NCBI GenBank assembly: GCA_007922305.1
Contig: ML677343.1
Coordinates: 32,139,681 to 32,203,680 of the forward strand
Direction of reading: 5' to 3'
From: Dermatemys mawii
Taxonomy: Eukaryota > Chordata > Testudines > Dermatemydidae
DNA length: 64,000 nt
In this document: positions 48,101-59,879 of the stretch, one piece after another
How the letters are laid out: each line of letters begins with the position of its first letter
How positions within the stretch are numbered: position 1 is the first letter of the stretch
Notes under the pieces: model-generated
What the model was told of the DNA's origin: nothing
Databases searched by the model: none
The model's input: only the letters and a program-made list of their open reading frames with translations
Made by a program: the position numbers and the translations under genes

Positions 48101-48515
48101 GAGCTCTGTACTGGGGAGATTGTCCCCTGAGAAATGGTTTCAGGCCAGACTCCCTTCCCCCATGCCAGAAAATGGGCAGTCTGGTCATAGCCGTATGCGT
48201 CTGTTCAAAAAAATAAAAAAAATCCATCTCGTCCAATGCTGGAGCTTCCCCATGATGCACATGGGTGAGGTGTGACCCCCCTGTTTGGGGGAGAGCCCCC
48301 TTCTGCCCCTCTTCTGCCTCAGGCCCTGCCCACACTGCGTTCCCTCATCCTGCTCTCACCCACCAGGGCCAGAGAGGCCTCAGCCAGCTCAACCCAGCCA
48401 CCTCCGGCCCACCCACCGGAGGAGCCCTGAGCCCCATAACGGCCTGGCCCCAGGCCCACAGCAGGGAGCATTAGCTGAGGTTGGAGGAGGCTGAGCCTAG
48501 AAGCCCATGCCTGAC

Positions 48516-48618
48516 TAGAGTTGCCAACCCGTCATGAATTAAAGATTAATCTTTAAGTAAAGATCATGTCATGTGATGAAACCTCCAGGAATACGTCCAA
48601 CCAAAACTGGCAACCCTA
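48516..48618 (+). mobile_element. Short MITE with TA duplications
   Basis: The left end GAGTTGCCAAC follows TA (48516-48517); the right end ACTGGCAACCC precedes TA (48617-48618). The outer ends are inverted with 8 of 9 matches. The interior is AT-rich. A second TA-target MITE family, different from the one at 2104-2229. Confidence 0.7.
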
Positions 48619-48639
48619 TGCCAGACGGGTGTTTGTCCC

Positions 48640-49080
48640 ACCTGTTGGGGATTCCACAACTTCCCCGGGAAGCCTATTCCAATAGGCCACTGGTAGGTTC
48701 AAACGTTTTTCCTCATATCTAATCTAAATCCCCTCGCCGCAGTTTATGCCCATCACTTCTTGTCCTACCTGCAGTGGATGCAGAGAGCAGCTGATTGCTG
48801 TCCTATTTATAACAGCCCTTAATACATTCTCAGATCCCCTCTCAGCCTCCTTTTCTCTAGACTAAACACGCCGAATTCTTCCAGCCTGTGCTTGCAGGCC
48901 AGGTTTTCGGATGGCGTTTCTTGCTCTCCTTTGGACTCTCTCCAGTTCATTCCCATCTTTCCCAGAACTGAGCACGGCGCTCCAGCGGACAGCTCCCCAG
49001 TGCAGAGTACAGCAGAGCCATCACCTCCCGGGTCTCACACATCGGCTGCACCCGCTCCCAGGGGCGGAGGGTGTAAACCG
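48640..49080 (-). mobile_element. CR1 LINE 3' fragment, reverse
   Basis: Plus strand reads cctattccaataggccactg, tcctcatatctaatctaaat, cccatcacttcttgtccta and cctttggactctctccag, in the usual antisense CR1 order. Diverged. Confidence 0.9.
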
Positions 49081-49374
49081 GTGCTGAGCACTGTCTAAGC
49101 ACCTTGATGGACCACCCCAAGCGACACCAATCTGCTCTCAGCGGCGTGCTCCAGGGAAGTGGATCCTAAATCCCATCCCCCGTACTCAAAGCCCTGGCAC
49201 CTGGAGGTTTATCGGAGTTCATGCCGAGATTCGTTCACACCAGAACATGGGCGCCCTAGGGGAACATTCAGATCTGGGCCCAAGCCTTGTCCTGCTCTTT
49301 CCCCTTCCATCAGGGCATCTGAAACACTCACCCTCGCCATGCACCAGGAAGGAGGCTCCAGCCCATCCTCCGAC

Positions 49375-49500
49375 CTGTACACGAGGGGCACAGAGAGGCC
49401 AAGCGACTTGCCCAAAGCCGCACGCGAGTCAGCAGCAGCGTGCGGGTTAGGAGACAGATCGCCTGACCCCCGTCCTGCGCTTTAATCACAAGACCAGCTT
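49375..49500 (-). repeat. MIR-like remnant, reverse
   Basis: Contains aagcgacttgcccaaagccg and cctgcgctttaatcacaag, the reversed SINE layout. Confidence 0.65.
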
Positions 49501-49796
49501 TCCTCTTGGCTGGGGTTTATTTTTAGGCAAATTACAGCTTGTTTTAGGAGTGAAACCATCTGACCGGTCTGGAGCTCGGAGGGATTTAGATCAAGCGATG
49601 GGCACAGTGCTTGCAGACCAGCCTCGCGTTTTAACCTACAGCCGGAAAGCCCACGTCTCCAAGAGCAAAAGCAGCGGCTATGTCGCAATCTATCCAGTGG
49701 GGTTACAAAACCGGCAGCTCCCTGGGGACACACACAGGAAGTCTGTCGACTTCAGGTGTGACTACCCCGGCTAGACGCTGTCTGATCAGAAACGGG

Positions 49797-49809
49797 GTTG
49801 CTGGGCAAC
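49797..49809 (+). promoter_or_regulatory. RFX X-box-like palindrome
   Basis: GTTGCTGGGCAAC is an inverted GTTGC/GCAAC pair close to the RFX X-box (GTTGCCATGGCAAC type). It lies in about 850 bp (49500-50360) free of recognised repeats. Motif evidence only. Confidence 0.3.
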
Positions 49810-50420
49810 GCTACGCACAATCAAATACAAACCACAATCAAATACAGACAGCCACACGAGCAATAGGCCGCACGGAACCGCTCGTCGGCACAGAATGAGA
49901 TTAGCTGCAAAGCCGTAGGCGCCCCGCTTAGCGCTGCTGCTGTCAGCATCAGTTTGTGCCCCAAGTTGCTAGCCCCCCTCTCCATTTTCCTACAGCCGGG
50001 TGGGAGGGGACACACACAAAGTGCAGCAGCCGAGCCCCTCGCCAACAACAATAAAAGTAAAGGATTATTTGCAGTGTTGACAGACCTGATAAGATCAGGA
50101 GCTGACGAGATGTTGTTTCTCTTAAAGCCCCAGTACCTGGGCCATGCGATGACAGGAGAATCTCGGCTTTTATTTATTTATTTTTGTAATTCACTTTTTA
50201 GTCTACATGGCCGCGGGGGAAGAACTGGCAACGTGACCCCTAGAAGCCAGACGGCAACGATAAAGGTCCAAGTGCTGATTTCGGTTTATAAATCTCATGA
50301 TCGTCAAGCTGATCTCCTGATTTTCAAGGGCCGGATGTGTTTTTTGACACTTGGCACTGGCAATCTGGGGAGGTTCGTGTATTGAGGCCTCGCGGGAAAG
50401 GGGGCATCCAAGGAGCACAC

Positions 50421-50435
50421 GGGGGGGGGGGGGGG
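50421..50435 (+). repeat. Poly-G tract (15 nt)
   Basis: Uninterrupted G run in intron 1. Confidence 0.95.
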
Positions 50436-50478
50436 CGGGCCCTGGGCAAAGAGCCACTGGGAGGCCCCTCCCCTAGGA

Positions 50479-50824
50479 CAGAGGTTCTCAAACAATGGTT
50501 CACCATCACCGGTGGTCCGCGAGCTCCATTCAGGTGATCCGCGGATAGTTCCCTCTAAGGGGCGCGCCTGGGCGATTGCACATGAAAGAATGAAGAGCCA
50601 CCCACTTAATTAGTGGAGCGGCGCAGGTTTGGCTCCACTAACAAGGTGCCTGATCCCTGGAGAAGACGCACATGTAAGGTGAGGTGGTGGCCTTGGGGAG
50701 AATAGGGGGTAGATAGGAGGGGGCAGAGGGGTGGGAAGAGGGGTTGGGAGGAGAAACAACAACGGGACAGATCATTAAGTGACCACCCGAGACTCTCAGC
50801 CATTCTCAAGTTTGAGAACCACTG
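50479..50824. mobile_element. hAT-like non-autonomous DNA transposon
   Basis: Ends CAGAGGTTCTCAAAC and GTTTGAGAACCACTG are inverted with 14 of 15 matches, and they have the CAG...CTG form of hAT elements. The 8-bp flanks (ccctagga, cccaggag) agree only with a 1-bp gap, so the target duplication is unclear. 346 bp, no coding. Confidence 0.75.
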
Positions 50825-53619
50825 CCCAGGAGGCAGCTAAAGGAGCAATTGGGGAGGTTTAGGAAGCGGCCAGGTGCAGAGATTAGGGGGGCGGGCACCT
50901 GTAACTGGCTGATGCCCTCCGCCCACTGACATGCACCCCTCAGTGTCTGATTGCCGAGCACTCACCCTGAGTCGTCACCTCCTCCCTTCCCTTCCCCCGC
51001 TCACTCCAGGCCCACTCAGCCTCACGCTCTCTGAGCCAGAGCGGCTCCTGCCCAGAGGCCCAGCCAGGAGCAGAGGCTGAGGACGAACGAAACCCAGCAC
51101 AGGGAGGGGGAGGTTTCCAACAAACAAGGCGTGTCCTGCTTACACAGAGAGCCAGGGCCTCTTTTCTCAAGGGGAGGGACAGAGAAGGCCCCAGCTGTTA
51201 GCGGCAATTTGGAAACGAGCGGAACAGGCCCCAGCCAGGGCAGACTGTCCCCAGCCGGGAAGCAGCGCAGCGTACATTTGCTCCATACAATGGTGCTGAC
51301 TGGTGCCGGGCGGCGTGCGCGGCCCGCTCCAGCACTGCCAGGAAGGGGGCACGGCCCTTCCTGTGTTTACCAGCAAGTTACCGTGGGATCTCGCTCCCAG
51401 GGGACAGGAAGCCGCACATGCCCAGAAAGGCTGCGTAGCCGGACACCATGGGAACAAGCGTGACTCCAGCCGCTGCCCAGTCACGCGTCCACCAGGAGCT
51501 CAAATGCACCCAGGCAGGAAGCCCAGGCCTGGGATGGCAAGGCTATAAAATTACTGCGTGGACAGAGGGCCTCTGCGGGCTGCCGACACACATGCCCAGG
51601 AGTTAACCCACAGCCCCGAGCCCTCGGAGCTGGTCATCCCTGCAGCCCAGCAAATCGGTCTCCCTTGAGCTCCACCCATCGGCAGGTGGGTGCTGCCCCC
51701 AGAGTTCTTGGTGTGGGGCACGGGGGCGGGGGCGCCTACCACTGCAGAGAATCGGAACGAGGAGAGCTGCGGGGGCGGGGGGGGGGAGCAAGGAGATACC
51801 TGGGACACTGCCAGGCCCTGCTCCTGCTCCACGCATGCGAACGAGGGCCGGATGGAGCGGGACACGGGGCGGAGGGCGAAAGCCCAGCAGCGCAGCTCAC
51901 CCGCTTTCTCAGGGATCTCACCAGCGGCAAGAGGCATCAATATCACCGGGTCCTGGCACAGCCTGGGGAGCAAGAGCCCCCATCCTGCAACACAGAACCC
52001 TTGCCCCGAGGCTCCATGGCCCACTCAGCCCTCCGTCGCTGCTGAGGAGTCTGCCCCACCAGACCCCCTTCCCCAGCCCCTAGCGGCAGGAGACGAGGGC
52101 AGCACGGGGGACCAGGGCCCACGCTCTCCAGGGAAAAGACAGCACCGGCAGGCGCCATCAGCCACCTGGGGGGCCAGGTAAAGCCAGCAACCTCTCCTGT
52201 GCAAAGGAGCAGCGAGCTGGGTCCCCGCCGGCAAGGATCCCGCCCCCGCCCTTCCCTCTCGCGTCCTCCTCCCCCCGCCCAGCATTCGGGGCAACTCCCA
52301 CACCCAGAGATCTCACAGCTCACGAGAAAGGAGCAGCCAGCAACAAGCCTAAGGGGCCACTTCATGAGGATGGGGGCAGAGGCAGCTGTGGGAAGTTCCC
52401 AGGTCTCCCAGTATGCGCCCCCACCCAGAAAGGCAGAGCCCCACCAGGGAACCCCGCCCACGCCAGCCGGGGTGAACACACCCTGCTCCGGAAAGGACCA
52501 GACTGAGCCCTGGAGAGATGGGCCGGGGCACACAGGGCTGAGACGCCCCCTCAGCGAGCCCCCCTCTTCCCAGCCTCCCTCTTAGCACAGGTCAGGGTGC
52601 GGCCCGGAGAAGCAGGGACCTGCCCTTTAGCAGTGGTGCTGCTCTCTCAAGTTTCGCTTCCCTGCTGCCCGCTCAGGAGACTGGCGCTAGAGAGTGCGAG
52701 TGTCCCAGGGCAACCGAGGCTGGAAAGCTGGAGCCAAAAGCTTGCAAGTCACGTGGTCCCAAAAGGGGTCCGGCTCCCAGAGAGCAAGGCCCACAAGCCA
52801 CCGGGCCCACCCTAGAGCGCAGGAGGACCCCACAGCCCACCCTGGTTGCTTCCCAGCTCAGCCACCACTGGCAGGGGCTGCCCGCTGCAGCCGGGAGGTG
52901 ACAGGTGTGGGTGACGGGGGGCAAGCGCCGGTTGGCACATCTTCTACCCCAGTCCCATACAACAGCGGCCTCGGGGCGCCGCCGGGGGAGGGGAGCCAGC
53001 CAGCGACCTCAGCCCGCAGGGGCTTGCGCTCCCCGGCTTCACAAGCGCCAGTTGTTGCTCACGACAAAATTCACAAAGTGCATGATCTCATGGAGCAACT
53101 ATGCCTCTTCCGGTGCCAGCGGCACGGAGGCAGAGAGCGCTCGTTCCTGAGAGCGAGGGAGGCCGCGGGAGCTGCCGCATCTGACTCCGGAGGGCAGCTC
53201 GGTTTTCAAACCCCCCCCTCGCCCCCAGAGACTCAGGACCGCTCCCTGCTTCCTTGCCAGGGACACTTGAGCCCAGGTGCATTAGAGCTTCCAAGTTCAA
53301 TCTCCAGGCAGTTAACCCCTTCAGCCCCAAGCTCTACCACACCCCAGATCCAGCGGTGACTACTCCGGAGGAAAGTCTGTGCACGTTTTACAATTCTGCA
53401 CACGTTATTTGTCAAATAAACGTGGCGGCTCCAGCCTGGCAGTGGGGAGCACAGACCACTGGCTGCACAGAGGTGGGGGATCACTGTGCAGGTCCCCCGA
53501 CCCCGGACACAGACTCAGCAGCGAGGCTGCACCCAGCCCTGAGACAGCGCAAGGACCGGGCCTGCCCCAGAAACACCCCAGGGCCCTGCCCCCCTGTGCC
53601 AGGGGCACCAAGTGTGGGC

Positions 53620-54060
53620 AGGCAGGATCCAAGTGTGGAGGGGCTCAGTGTGGGGGATCCAGGTGAGGGTTGAGAGGGTTCTGTGTGGGGCAATGTGGGT
53701 GCAGGCAGCTCAGTGGGGGATCTGGGTGCAGGGGGATCTGGGTGCACAGAGGCTTGTTGGGGGGTCCTGGGTACAATGGTGATGGGACTCTACAGGGTGG
53801 TGCAGGTGAAGGTGGTGGGGGCTCAGCAGGTGGGGGGGCTGGGTGTGGGAGGCTCAGTGGGGGATCCAGATGTTGGAGTGGGGCTCAGTGGGGTGGGGAT
53901 CCAAGTGCAGCTGGGGGGTCCAGATGTTGGGGGAGTGGGGCTCAGTGGGGTGGGGATCCAAGTGCAGCTGGGGAGTCCAGATGTTGGGGGAGTGGGGCTC
54001 ATCAGCGGGGTTCTGAGTGAAGAGGCTCGGTGGGAGGGTCTGGGTATGAGGGGGTCTGGG
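53620..54060 (+). repeat. GT-rich minisatellite
   Basis: Irregular array of gtggggatccaggtg-type units. It includes two near-identical copies of about 58 bp containing ggggtggggatccaagtgca and gtccagatgttgggg (about 53886-54000). Confidence 0.85.
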
Positions 54061-55053
54061 CGGATGTGAGAGCCGCTCCCTATACAGGGATCCCTCCCCC
54101 TGCAGCTGAGGAGTGATGGGGCAGGAAGCAGAGGGGAAGCAGGAGTTTGCAGAGCTTCCTGCACCTGGGGGAGAAATCTGGGGGCGGGTCTGACATGGCC
54201 CTGGATGCCGTGGTGGAGGAAGAGGAAGTCCCAATGCCCACAGCCGAGCTGGGACTAGCAGCTGAGCCCAGTACAGGGTAGGAACCACCAGCTGTGTCTT
54301 CCCCAGTCCTGCCCACTACCCCAGTGATTTACCTCTCTGCCAGCTGCCCTGGGCACTTGAAACATACTGCTGGGGAGGGTCACATGACCAGTCTTGTGGC
54401 TTCCCTTTGCTTCCTCATCAGAAAGTCATTTTTCTGCAGGGAAGCAAAGAAAGCTGCGAGGGACATACATTCTGCGCATACGCAGAGATGCAGAATTCCC
54501 TCAGGAGTATGTGACAAAGCAAGCCGTGGGAGTCCTCTCTTCTCCCCACCAGAGCAGTCTCCACAGCTGTGGGCTCTAGCTGCTCAGAGGGCTGATCCGG
54601 GGAGGAGTCAATGCAGACCCAGCCAACCTAAACACAGCTCAGCCCAGCTGGGGGACGGTTTCTGTCCTCAAGGGGTGGGGGAAGCACTAGCCAAGCTGCA
54701 GGCTGTAGAGCTTCCTGCCTGTTGCGGCCCAGGCCCTGGCACTCGGAGGAGTCCCGCGGCTTTCAGCAACAAGCTGAACGAAGTCCAGCAAGCCCCATCC
54801 CTGCGCCGTGGGAGCAGCTTCACCCCTCCCCTCTGCAGCCCGTCCCAGAACTGGTGAGGAAGCAGCTGCCCTCCAAGAGGGGAGGACCAAGCTCCAGAGC
54901 AAGCGGGGGGGTGCAGAGCTGCAGGGACAGCAGGCAATGGAGGTAAAGCAGAGCAAAGACAGGTTAAACCCTGCCGCCAGGGTGGGGCAATGGAACTGGG
55001 TAGGCGTGTCCCTCCCGTTACCGCGAGTCCCATTTCGATCCATCCCAAGAAGG

Positions 55054-55337
55054 GAACACACAGCCCCTGCCCAAAGGCACCTGCAACTCCCGCGCCACCC
55101 CCGGCGTCACTCCCACCCGCGTCACTGTGCGTTCGAGGGAACACACAGCCCCTGCCCAAAGGCGCCTGCAACTCCCGCGCCACCCCCCGCGTCACTCCCA
55201 CCCGCGTCACTGTGCGTTTGAGGGAACACACAGCCCCTGCCCAAAGGCGCCTGCAACTCCCGCGCCACCCCCGGTGTCACTCCCACCCGCGTCACTGTGC
55301 GTTCGAGGGAACACACAGCCCCTGCCCAAAGGCGCTT
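55054..55337 (+). repeat. 85-bp tandem repeat (3.3 units)
   Basis: Unit starts at 55054, 55139, 55224 and 55309, exactly 85 bp apart. Each opens gaacacacagcccctgccca and includes ccgcgtcactgtgcgtt. CpG-rich because of the repeat, not evidently a promoter. Confidence 0.97.
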
Positions 55338-55371
55338 GCGCTCTAGGAGCAATCTGGCCATATGGGGACTT

Positions 55372-55388
55372 TTAGGGTTAGGGTTAGG
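55372..55388 (+). repeat. Short TTAGGG interstitial tract
   Basis: TTAGGGTTAGGGTTAGG, 17 nt, 35 bp after the 85-bp VNTR. Too short to call a fused telomere. Confidence 0.7.
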
Positions 55389-55834
55389 TGTGGTGACAAG
55401 TCCCAAGGCCACACCGTAGCTCACCCCCTGCAGGCAGCCCAGGGGAGTGCAAGAGGCAGGAGCCTTCCCGGCTACCCTTATATGTCCCTACATCTGGGCC
55501 AGCCTTGGTTTTGCCCAAGCACATGGTGCTGGACAGTCTCAAGTGCCTGGGACCCCAGAGGGGCCATGGCCTCACCCCACTCTGTCCCAGTCTGCAGAGC
55601 TGAGCCGGCACAGTGAGGAGCACACGTGGCGGAGCACACACTGCATCCTGTCCTGGGGGGGTGCAGTGATCCCTGCTGGCTATGCCCAGAGGCGTCGGGC
55701 ACACCTTCAGAAGCTGCTGGCAGTGCACTGCTGTCTCAGCCATTTAGCACAGCCCTGGCTGGTGCACGGCTTCTCCCAACTACAGGTAAGTCGCACGTGC
55801 AGGCGGCCTCTGTCCACGTTTAACCGGAGGCGAG

Positions 55835-55945
55835 CAGCACACCGGGCACAAGGGAGAGAGCGCTGGGAGCCAGGACACCTGGGTTCTATTCCCAGCCCTC
55901 CCACTGATGAGTGAAGGGAACCCAATCCGTCTCTAGCTCCTGGGC
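55835..55945 (+). repeat. MIR-like remnant
   Basis: Contains gagcgctgggagccaggaca and cctgggttctattcccagcc, then ctcccactgatgag, the tRNA-like head and core in forward order. Confidence 0.65.
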
Positions 55946-58113
55946 AGAGGGGGAGAGCAAAGCACCTTTGGCCTGCACTGGCAGAGTGCACCGGACAGGG
56001 AAGGCCCTGCCGCTTAGGGCTAAGCTAGAACTGTGCCCCCGAGAGCAATGGCACTTTAAGGGGGGGTGGCATTAAGAGGAGTGGGGAGTTATCCTGATGC
56101 ATTAGAAAGTGATTTCAAACCCAAAGGAACTCCTTCGCTTTAGCCAACCGCAGATGCTCGGCACAGGCCAGAGGTAGGAGACCTTGGTGGAGCAGAGGCC
56201 CAGGCCTGTCGCCCGGCGTTCCCTGGAGCGGTGCCATGTTCAGACACCGCCAGGCGTGGGGAGAGCCCTGCCCCTACTCACAAGGCTCCTGCCACGAGGC
56301 CAGGCAGAGAGGAAGTCACAGCCCCAGGCCTCCTGCGGACAGTGTTTTGGGGCTGATGGAATGAAGCTCTAGGCCTATCTGTCTCATCTCCCCCATCACA
56401 GGCTGTTATCATCCAGGCTGTTATCGCCGGAGCCGCTAGCTCACTACCACCCAGGCGCCAGGAAGAGGAAAGCTTTGGCGCACAGAGACATTCAGGAAAT
56501 CTGCTCAACCTCCCCACCCCACCTCCAATAAAGCAGAGCGGATCAGAATACCTACGGGGAGAGAGGGGAAGAGAAATCTACATCCAGCGTCTCCCGCCCA
56601 GGCCCTGCCTTGCCCCTCAGCAGAGACACAGTGGTGCTGCCCCAGAGAGCGCATTAGAACAAGCAGCACAGGGATTTGGTCCCAGAGTTTTCACACACCT
56701 GTAATTTAACACCGGCAGGGGCTGGGCGGGGACAGGAGGAATCTGCAGCTATTGTCAAAAATGTATTTAAGAACCGGCTGAGCAAGTTATGGAGCCTGAA
56801 AACCTCCTGTTCCTCAGAAACGGGGCTAAAGAAAAATAAGACGCCGCATGATTTCTGGCTCCGGATCCAGCCTGCTCCAGTTTACAAGGAGGAGGATGGA
56901 GGTTTGCTCGATACGTTCTACCGCTCGGCCCGGGATCTGAGAGTCAAGCTCGGCTCTTTCTGCTCCTCTCCACGGCAGTGACAGACTGACACCCAGGCCG
57001 GGCGGCTGCAGTCTCTGAATTCCCAAGGTCTCTAGCAGGGCTGCGCGGCAGGCCCCAGACGCAGGGTCTGGCCTGGCTCTCCCACCTCTGACTCATGCAT
57101 TCTCAGGAGGTCAGAACTCAGGTCTCCCAGCCCCCAGCAGAGCCGGCTCTCCAGGGCCAACAGGAGCGAACACCTGCCTGTCCCAGCTGAGCTGCAAGCG
57201 TGCACGCAGCGGCGGGAAGGGGCTATTTTTACCCACTAGCTTTGACCACGGCTGCAGTTTAAGATGGACAGTGGCCAACGCGAAACATGCCGATGGAGGA
57301 GAGCAGCACCAGGGAGCTGGAGGACGACACCACCCGGGCTCTGCAGGCGCTGGCAGCTTTGGGGAGAAGGGCGTCTCGGGGGAAAGAGACTCCTCATTGC
57401 AGAAGGTTTGGCGATGGGCAGAGACACGGTGCCATGGATTGCTGCTAGCACAGGTGTCAGGGGGGCCTCTGGCCAACGGAGGGCACCAGTCCAGGTTGCT
57501 GCTGGCAAGGGAGAGTCACCATTACCTAACCTCTCCCCCGTCAGCTGTTCAGGTCCCTTGATTTATGCCCTTTCCTCACTTAGCCGACGCCCTCCCACCA
57601 TTTGCAAGCCAGATGTGGGGATTAAGAGGCAACCACCGAGCAGGTTAGACTGGTAACATCCACCTTAACGTATGTGATTACGAGAGCGTTGGAAAAATGA
57701 GAACAGGCTTTAAGCAAGAGCCAGAAGAATCCCAGAACCCACTGCCTTCCCCTCCCCCTGCCCCTCTAGCCAGCTGGCCTACAAGCGGGTCAAAGATCCA
57801 GCTGTCTGGAGCAAGGCAAACCTGCCACTTGAGAGCACTTATGGGGCCGGCCCAGCCCAAGAGAGGTTGGATTGGCCAAGCTGGGGAGATCCTGCCCAGA
57901 ATGAGGGAGACCCCAGCCACATCCAACTAAAGCCTCCAGAAAGGTCTGGTGACCAATCATACGGAAGCCCACCCCCATAATACTGCCCCTCCCCCTGTTT
58001 ACAGCACCCGAAGCCATGGCAGGGACTATGTGGGGTCACTTTCTGCTCCGTCTCCATCTCGGCCTCTGCCAGGCTCCCCTGCTGACCTGCGAAGAGCGAG
58101 TCTGGACTCTGAG

Positions 58114-58289
58114 TACTGTTCCCTCTAAGCTGTGTGCGCGCACACAGATCCTAAACCCCATGCACACGGAAGAACACTGCGCGCACAAAAATTAACACAG
58201 AAAATTTTTTTTGTGCGCACTGTCTGTCAAAAATTTGCAGCAAATTTTTTTTTGCACATGTGGCCTGTCAAAAATTGGAGGGAACATTG
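58114..58289. mobile_element. Short DNA transposon (MITE) with GTTCCCTC ends
   Basis: The left end tactgttccctctaagc and the right end ttggagggaacattg are imperfect inverted repeats. Inside are two AT-rich copies of aaattttttttt(g)tgc(g)ca. Target duplication not resolved. A related gttccctctaag segment occurs inside the hAT-like element at 50479-50824. Confidence 0.6.
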
Positions 58290-59879
58290 CTGATGAGTCC
58301 GTCCTGCCACACACCGCCTCGGAAAAATCATCCCCACTGTAGCATGTAACACTGATGCTGCAGGAGGCAGAAAAATCCCAGCGTTGCGGGCAGATCCCTG
58401 GCAAGGCAGGTGGCGAGCAGGGTACAGGAGGGGGTGGGCATCTCCTTTGAACTTATAAACGGAGCGAATTGGCGCTGGAGTCAGAGACAGGTAATATGGA
58501 GACAGGGAGTATGGAGTCAAGTGTTACTCTATGGCCATGTCTCCAGCACGGTGGATTATTAGATAAATGGGGAACGTTCTCATCAAGCTGATTTTCAGTG
58601 ACCCCAGCAGGGCAGCATTGGAAGCCCCCCCGGAATGGAGCCAGTTTAGCCAGATCCACGGAGTACTTTACTTGGGTTCATTTCCACTGACTTCACCCTT
58701 TTCACCTCTTCGTTAGCATTAACGGGCAACGGCATCGGGCTCACAAATATCCTTCAGCCTTGCTGGCTCCTGGCCTGATTACAAAGGCCTGGCCTGACTT
58801 TTCCCAGTTCACTCCGCTCAGCAAGCTGGGGGGTTCCAATGGTCATCAGCTGTTTTCCCTCTTGGTATTTCTGACTCATTCACTTGAGCCAATGCAGCCA
58901 GAAGGTGCAAACGCACAGACGGTTTCTGCTAAAGAGCAGGAGCGGTTGCCAGCCTTCAAGGTTTTGTACATATAAAGAAAACCTGGAAAGCTTTTCCCTG
59001 GCTTGGGGATAGCCTGTGTATTTTAAGGTACAGATCTCAGGTCTTGCCTTCAAAGAGCCCTCGAGCAAATGCGTGGGTGGGCAGTGAGATCCACGTCACA
59101 AAAGACAGAGCTGACATGGGAGATCTGCAAACTTTGATTGTTGTGAATATCTGTGAAACACTTGGCAGAAACTCACTCTTGGCCCACCCCTTCTCATTAC
59201 CATCTCTGGAAAAGCGGACGCTCATTTCTCTAGACCTCCAGAACTAACAGGGAGGAGGCAAGATGAAACGCAGAACTGTACTGCTACACTTCTAAAGGTT
59301 AACAAAACACCACCGCCAAACAGAGTTTTCCACATATACAGATCACACAAGAGAGAGAGAGATTAATTTCCCCCTGTGCAGCTCCTCCTTCAATTCTGCA
59401 TCTTGATGCAAACCGAGCCCTGGATAAATAAGAACCTGATCCAGGTGGCAATTCGAAGCAATCGCTCCCCATGCCAGCCCTGCCCCTTCTAGCTTGGCAG
59501 TGGCCAAGGAATACCTGTGCCAGGCTCACTGAGCAGACACAAGGAGAGCAGTACTGCACGGGAAGGTGCCTTTGGAGAAGGGGTGTTTCTCTGCTCCTCC
59601 ACATCCGGCTGCTACTGCCTTGCGCTCTGGCCCTGGCGAGCCAGGCCCCCCTCAGAGCTGATGACCACCAGGCCAGAGGAATTTGGTGCAAAGCTCCTTT
59701 TGTGCGCAAATGTGCTACTGTGCTCCACTGGTACCAAAGGACACTGTCCAGGATTCCTGGCCCCTCACTCTTGGACCCATTCCAGGTACCAGAGATTACA
59801 ATTGCCACATCACTGATCTAGGACTCAGAGTTAGTTCCAAGATGGGGCAATAGCCAAGAGGGCAGCGAGAACACTCTCC

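Noticed and set aside
51850..51940. Minus-strand ATG exon-like segment ending in GCGG|gtgagc, considered as exon 1
   Set aside because: It encodes MPLAAGEIPEKA, which has no hydrophobic N-terminus and does not resemble PIEZO1. The donor is plausible but unsupported.
55054..55337. Regularly spaced repeats considered as a CRISPR array
   Set aside because: Units are 85 bp head to tail with no distinct spacers, in vertebrate intron sequence.
54990..55350. CpG-rich block considered as the PIEZO1 promoter island
   Set aside because: The CpGs come from an 85-bp tandem repeat and no start exon lies next to it.
57240..57520. Region with coding-like texture on both strands in intron 1
   Set aside because: No family match, and frames on both strands are open only because of composition.
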